Assembly: GCA_965369325.1 (NCBI GenBank)
Contig: CBDUQI010000128.1
Coordinates: forward strand, 1 to 16,757
DNA from: CBDUQI01 sp965369325
Lineage (GTDB): Bacteria > Pseudomonadota > Gammaproteobacteria > Steroidobacterales > JBCBZW01
Length of the DNA stretch: 16,757 nt
Reading direction: 5' to 3'
The position numbers and the translations under genes were made by a program. Below are positions 14,058 through 16,757 of the stretch, in pieces. Under the pieces are notes generated by a model, which saw only the letters and a program-made list of their open reading frames with translations, had not been told where the DNA came from and did no database searches. How positions within the stretch are numbered: the first letter of the stretch is position 1; the number at the start of each line of letters is the position of its first letter.

Positions 14058-14963
14058 TTACCCCAAGCGGCGTTTGAGCCGCTCGAATACTGGGCTGGGC
14101 AGATGTCGGGTGCGTGAGACCTCAAATGGCGCGATCTCCGTGGGTACGCCGGGCCGGGTTTGCAACGCCGGGTACAGTTGTCGCAAACGGGCGATGATTG
14201 TGCCGGGTGCTTCGCAAAACTGCTCGTAGTCCACCACCGTGCAGCGGCCCTCGGGCAACGCATCGATCTGTTGCTGCAGCTGCGCTTGATAGTGCTCTAC
14301 CTGTCGACACACATCCTCCAGCGGATCTTCCGGCATGGGGAGCTCGGCGCGCTCGCCGTAGGCAACAGCGGGGTTACGGGTAATTTGCTCGCGGGCGTGC
14401 AGCAGTGATTGCGCCAGGTAGACCGGCGAGCGTCTTAGCAGGACGAAGTGTGCGTTGGGCAGCAACGGCGCCACAAGCTGAGCACACCCGAGTAGGCGGT
14501 TTACTTTGTTGACGGCCGGCAGGTTATGCGAGGCCTGTAATGCGGCGAAAAAACCCTGCATATCGCCAGCCTGAATCGCCTCTATGTGCGATGGAACTTG
14601 CGTCCTGTCGGCTCCCAGCCAGTGATCCCAAACAAACAGCGCGTCATTGGGGCCGTACAGCCCAGGGCTACGCCCGTAGTAGGTGGCGTAGGTATTGCCA
14701 CCGTCCGCCGCAGTCGCCGAGCCGAACAATCGGGTAGCGCTCAACGGGGCGTTTGGAAACAAAGAACCCAGATTACTTGGATATGCGACGTGCAAATGAC
14801 GTATGAGTACCCGCGCCATCAGCGAGGTGCCGCTGCGGGGTGCGCCGGCGACCAGCACCAGTGGATACTCCGGCGTGCCTGCCTGCGCCCGCAAGGCGCG
14901 CTCACGGCTGCGCAACAACCGGTCCAGCGGCCACGCAGCGATGCCACCTGCCGCCAACCACAT
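14058..14963 (-). CDS. Sulfotransferase (PAPS-dependent), N-terminus uncertain
   Basis: From ATG 14963 the protein has 301 residues. The 5'-phosphosulfate loop is LVAGAPRSGTSLM at 37-49 (core APRSGTS 41-47). The 3'-phosphate site is FVLLRRSPVYLAQSLL at 173-188, with Arg178 and Ser186. Family members move a sulfuryl group from PAPS to hydroxyl or amino groups of carbohydrates, proteins, lipids or small molecules; the acceptor here cannot be told. No signal peptide or membrane segment is clear. The same frame stays open for 33 codons upstream of the ATG, back to a TGA at 15065-15063, and reads like real protein (NPIALALDLLKSGDRAAIDA just before Met), yet it has no ATG, GTG or TTG. A TGAGG at 15065-15061 sits seven bases before an in-frame ATC at 15053. 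The true start may therefore be non-canonical or mutated. Confidence 0.85.
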   Translation of the reverse strand: MWLAAGGIAAWPLDRLLRSRERALRAQAGTPEYPLVLVAGAPRSGTSLMARVLIRHLHVAYPSNLGSLFPNAPLSATRLFGSATAADGGNTYATYYGRSPGLYGPNDALFVWDHWLGADRTQVPSHIEAIQAGDMQGFFAALQASHNLPAVNKVNRLLGCAQLVAPLLPNAHFVLLRRSPVYLAQSLLHAREQITRNPAVAYGERAELPMPEDPLEDVCRQVEHYQAQLQQQIDALPEGRCTVVDYEQFCEAPGTIIARLRQLYPALQTRPGVPTEIAPFEVSRTRHLPSPVFERLKRRLG

Positions 14964-15109
14964 CGCATCAATGGCAGCCCGATCGCCGGACTTGAGCAGG
15001 TCGAGTGCCAGCGCAATCGGATTGGCGATGTGTTTTGGGATATAGCTGCTGATTGGGAGGCCTCAAGGGGTACGTTGGGGGCGGGCGTAAACAGCGCAAG
15101 TGTAACTTA

Positions 15110-15139
15110 CTGACCGCGGCATCGGTCGGGCGTTATAAT
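15110..15139 (+). promoter_or_regulatory. Sigma70 promoter for ffh
   Basis: A perfect TATAAT at 15134-15139 is preceded by CTGACC at 15110-15115 (four of six bases match TTGACA) with an 18-bp spacer. Transcription would start near 15146, leaving a leader of about 80 nt before ffh. Confidence 0.7.
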
Positions 15140-15160
15140 CCTCTTTAGATATTTTGTTGA

Positions 15161-15177
15161 CGGCGCTTCGCGCGCCG
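15161..15177 (+). other. GC-rich hairpin in the ffh leader
   Basis: Bases 15161-15166 pair fully with 15172-15177 around a five-base loop. The hairpin lies just after the predicted transcription start of ffh and is not followed by a T-run, so it is probably a 5' stabilising or regulatory structure and not a terminator. Confidence 0.45.
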
Positions 15178-15227
15178 GCCTGCTGCGGCTGGGCTATGTC
15201 AACTCGCTGCCAATCAGGATTTCCAAC

Positions 15228-16583
15228 ATGTTTGACAACTTGAGCAGCCGACTGACAGGCGTGCTGGATAAGGTGCGCGGCAAAGGCCGGTTAAGCGACA
15301 AGAACATTAAAGAGGCGTTGCGCCAGGTGCGCACGGCGTTGCTTGAGGCAGACGTCGCATTGCCGGTAGTGAAAGGCTTCGTCGCCCGCGTGCGAGGACG
15401 CGCCCTGGGCCAGGAAGTCATGCGCAGCCTCCAGCCCGGCCAGGCGCTGGTGCAGATCGTGCATGACGAGCTGGTGAAGGTGATGGGCCGCGCCAACGAG
15501 TCGCTGGATCTGCGCGCACAACCCCCTGCGGTGGTGATGCTGGCCGGCCTGCAGGGCGCGGGCAAGACCACCACCGCGGCCAAGCTGGCGCGCCGATTGA
15601 TCGAGCGGGAAAAGCGCAAGGTCATGCTGTGCAGTGTCGACATTCACCGCCCGGCGGCGATTGAGCAGCTACGTACGCTGGCCGGCCAGGTGGGCGCGGT
15701 GTCGTTTGATTCGGATCCGTCGATGAAGGCAGAGAAGATCGCCGCCGCCGCGTTGAAAGAGGCACGTCGCAGCGGCATCGACGTGCTGATCGTCGACACC
15801 GCTGGCCGTCAGCACGTGGATGAAGACATGATGGCCGAGGCGCAGCGTGTGCACAAAGCGGTGAACCCGGTAGAGACGCTCTTTGTCGTGGACAGCATGA
15901 GCGGCCAGGACGCGGTGAACGCGGCCTCGGCCTTTAATCAGGCGCTGGCACTCACCGGCACTATCTTGACCAAGGCCGATGGTGACGCCCGCGGCGGCGC
16001 GGCCTTGTCGGTGCGCGAGGTGACGGGCAAGCCGATTAAGTTCATCGGGGTGGGCGAGAAGGTGGAGGCGCTGGAGGCGTTCTATCCGGACCGGATGGCC
16101 TCCCGGATTCTGGGCATGGGCGACGTGCTAGGCCTGGTGGAGGAGGTTCAGCTTAAGGTCGACCAGGAAAAAGCGGAGAAGCTGGCGCGCAAAGTCACCA
16201 AAGGCAAGGGTTTCAGCATGACCGATTTGCGCGATCAGCTCGAGCAGATGTTGGCCATGGGCGGCATGGAGGCGTTGCTGGACAAGCTCCCGGGCGGGGC
16301 AAATATGCAGCAGGCGCTAAAGCAGCAGGGTGGCGACAAAGCCATCCGCCGTCAGATCGCCATTATTAACTCGATGACTGTGCGCGAGCGAAAATTTCCA
16401 AAAATGGTAGACGGATCAAGGCGTCGGCGCATAGCGACCGGGTCCGGGCTGCAGGTGCAGGACGTTAATCGGCTGCTCAAACAGCATACGCAGATGCAGA
16501 AAATGATGAAGAAAGCGGGCGGCGGCGGCCTGCAGAAAATGATGCGGGGGCTGGCTGGGCGCATGCCGCCCGGGATGGGTTAG
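15228..16583 (+). CDS. ffh: Signal recognition particle protein Ffh (SRP54)
   Basis: This is a 451-residue SRP GTPase, the usual length. It binds 4.5S RNA and delivers ribosomes making inner-membrane proteins to FtsY and SecYEG. The N domain covers about 1-95. The G domain has G1 GLQGAGKTT at 107-115, then DIHRPAAIEQL at 138-148, DTAGR at 190-194 and TKADGD at about 247-252. The Met-rich M domain runs from about 300 to the end, with signal-sequence-binding methionines and the RNA-binding segment SMTVRERKFPKMVDGSRRRR followed by IATGSG. It ends in repeats of Met with Lys and Gly, as usual. AGGA at 15215-15218 serves as ribosome binding site for the ATG. Confidence 0.98.
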   Translation: MFDNLSSRLTGVLDKVRGKGRLSDKNIKEALRQVRTALLEADVALPVVKGFVARVRGRALGQEVMRSLQPGQALVQIVHDELVKVMGRANESLDLRAQPPAVVMLAGLQGAGKTTTAAKLARRLIEREKRKVMLCSVDIHRPAAIEQLRTLAGQVGAVSFDSDPSMKAEKIAAAALKEARRSGIDVLIVDTAGRQHVDEDMMAEAQRVHKAVNPVETLFVVDSMSGQDAVNAASAFNQALALTGTILTKADGDARGGAALSVREVTGKPIKFIGVGEKVEALEAFYPDRMASRILGMGDVLGLVEEVQLKVDQEKAEKLARKVTKGKGFSMTDLRDQLEQMLAMGGMEALLDKLPGGANMQQALKQQGGDKAIRRQIAIINSMTVRERKFPKMVDGSRRRRIATGSGLQVQDVNRLLKQHTQMQKMMKKAGGGGLQKMMRGLAGRMPPGMG

Positions 16584-16625
16584 CGGCCTCAGGCCGGCCC
16601 TGTTGGCTGAATGCGCTGCAACATC

Positions 16626-16653
16626 TTCACTTTTCGATAAAATCCCTTACAAT
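16626..16653 (+). promoter_or_regulatory. Promoter for the rpsP operon
   Basis: TTCACT at 16626-16631 and TACAAT at 16648-16653 are separated by 16 bp, in an AT-rich patch within GC-rich DNA. The start would be near 16660, giving a leader of about 64 nt before rpsP. This places rpsP and its usual partners under their own promoter and not only on the ffh transcript. Confidence 0.6.
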
Positions 16654-16723
16654 GGCGGGCTGAATTTATCGGGATACCGTCTGGCTTGGTGCTGGCCGGC
16701 CGCCTAGCAATGGTCAAAATTAC

Positions 16724-16757
16724 ATGGTTACGATTCGTCTGAGCAGAAGTGGCGCGA
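16724..16757 (+). CDS. rpsP: Start of 30S ribosomal protein S16 (partial)
   Basis: The last 34 bases encode MVTIRLSRSGA, matching the S16 N-terminus (commonly MVTIRLARGGA). S16 helps assemble the 30S subunit. The usual gammaproteobacterial order is ffh, rpsP, rimM, trmD, rplS, which fits. No strong ribosome binding site is visible before the ATG. The rest lies outside the window. Confidence 0.9.
   Translation, partial: MVTIRLSRSGA

Noticed and set aside
16585..16595. Terminator hairpin after ffh.
   Set aside because: The stem has four pairs around three bases and no T-run follows.

Overview
The window is a GC-rich segment of a bacterial chromosome made almost entirely of housekeeping genes. 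Gene order points to a gammaproteobacterium. rnr-rlmB and rpsF-rpsR-(DUF2232 membrane protein)-rplI-dnaB follow the common gammaproteobacterial order without priB. ffh is followed by rpsP, and the ypjD-type and CorB/CorC-type genes that usually adjoin ffh lie nearby. I cannot name a genus. A deep-branching, sulfur-oxidiser-like lineage is possible, but that is a guess.

Layout. 1-911 (+): the end of a probable RNase R gene overlaps the start of rlmB (TAATG). 1132-3419 (+): the S6/S18/L9 ribosomal protein operon has a membrane protein between S18 and L9; S6 carries a long Ala/Glu/Pro tail built on a 21-bp tandem repeat. 3480-4847 (+): replicative helicase dnaB. 4848-9164 (-): a three-gene Ser/Thr phosphorylation module, transcribed as kinase (CHASE2 sensor, TPR-like region, kinase domain), PP2C phosphatase, tandem-FHA protein. 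9407-10762 (+): radA. 10835-13142 (-): ypjD-like cytochrome assembly protein followed by a CorB/CorC-type CBS protein. 13290-14057 (+): a metallo-beta-lactamase-fold phosphodiesterase. 14058-14963 or further (-): a sulfotransferase. 15228-16583 (+): ffh. 16724-16757 (+): the first codons of rpsP.

How the parts work together. Most genes serve translation (RNase R, RlmB, S6, S18, L9, S16), protein targeting (Ffh) and DNA replication or repair (DnaB, RadA). The accessory content is the kinase-phosphatase-FHA module between dnaB and radA, and the phosphodiesterase/sulfotransferase pair between ypjD and ffh. The module looks like a complete signalling unit: a periplasmic sensor, a writer, an eraser and a reader. 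The reader protein and the kinase share short T-[MV]-V-[IL] motifs in flexible regions that would suit FHA recognition after phosphorylation; this is my main candidate for something worth testing.

No mobile elements, CRISPR arrays, tRNAs or rRNAs were seen. No stretch without a gene exceeds 300 bases. The larger gaps (912-1131, 9165-9406, 12131-12329, 13143-13289, about 15054-15227, 16584-16723) hold promoters and leaders where I could find any signal.
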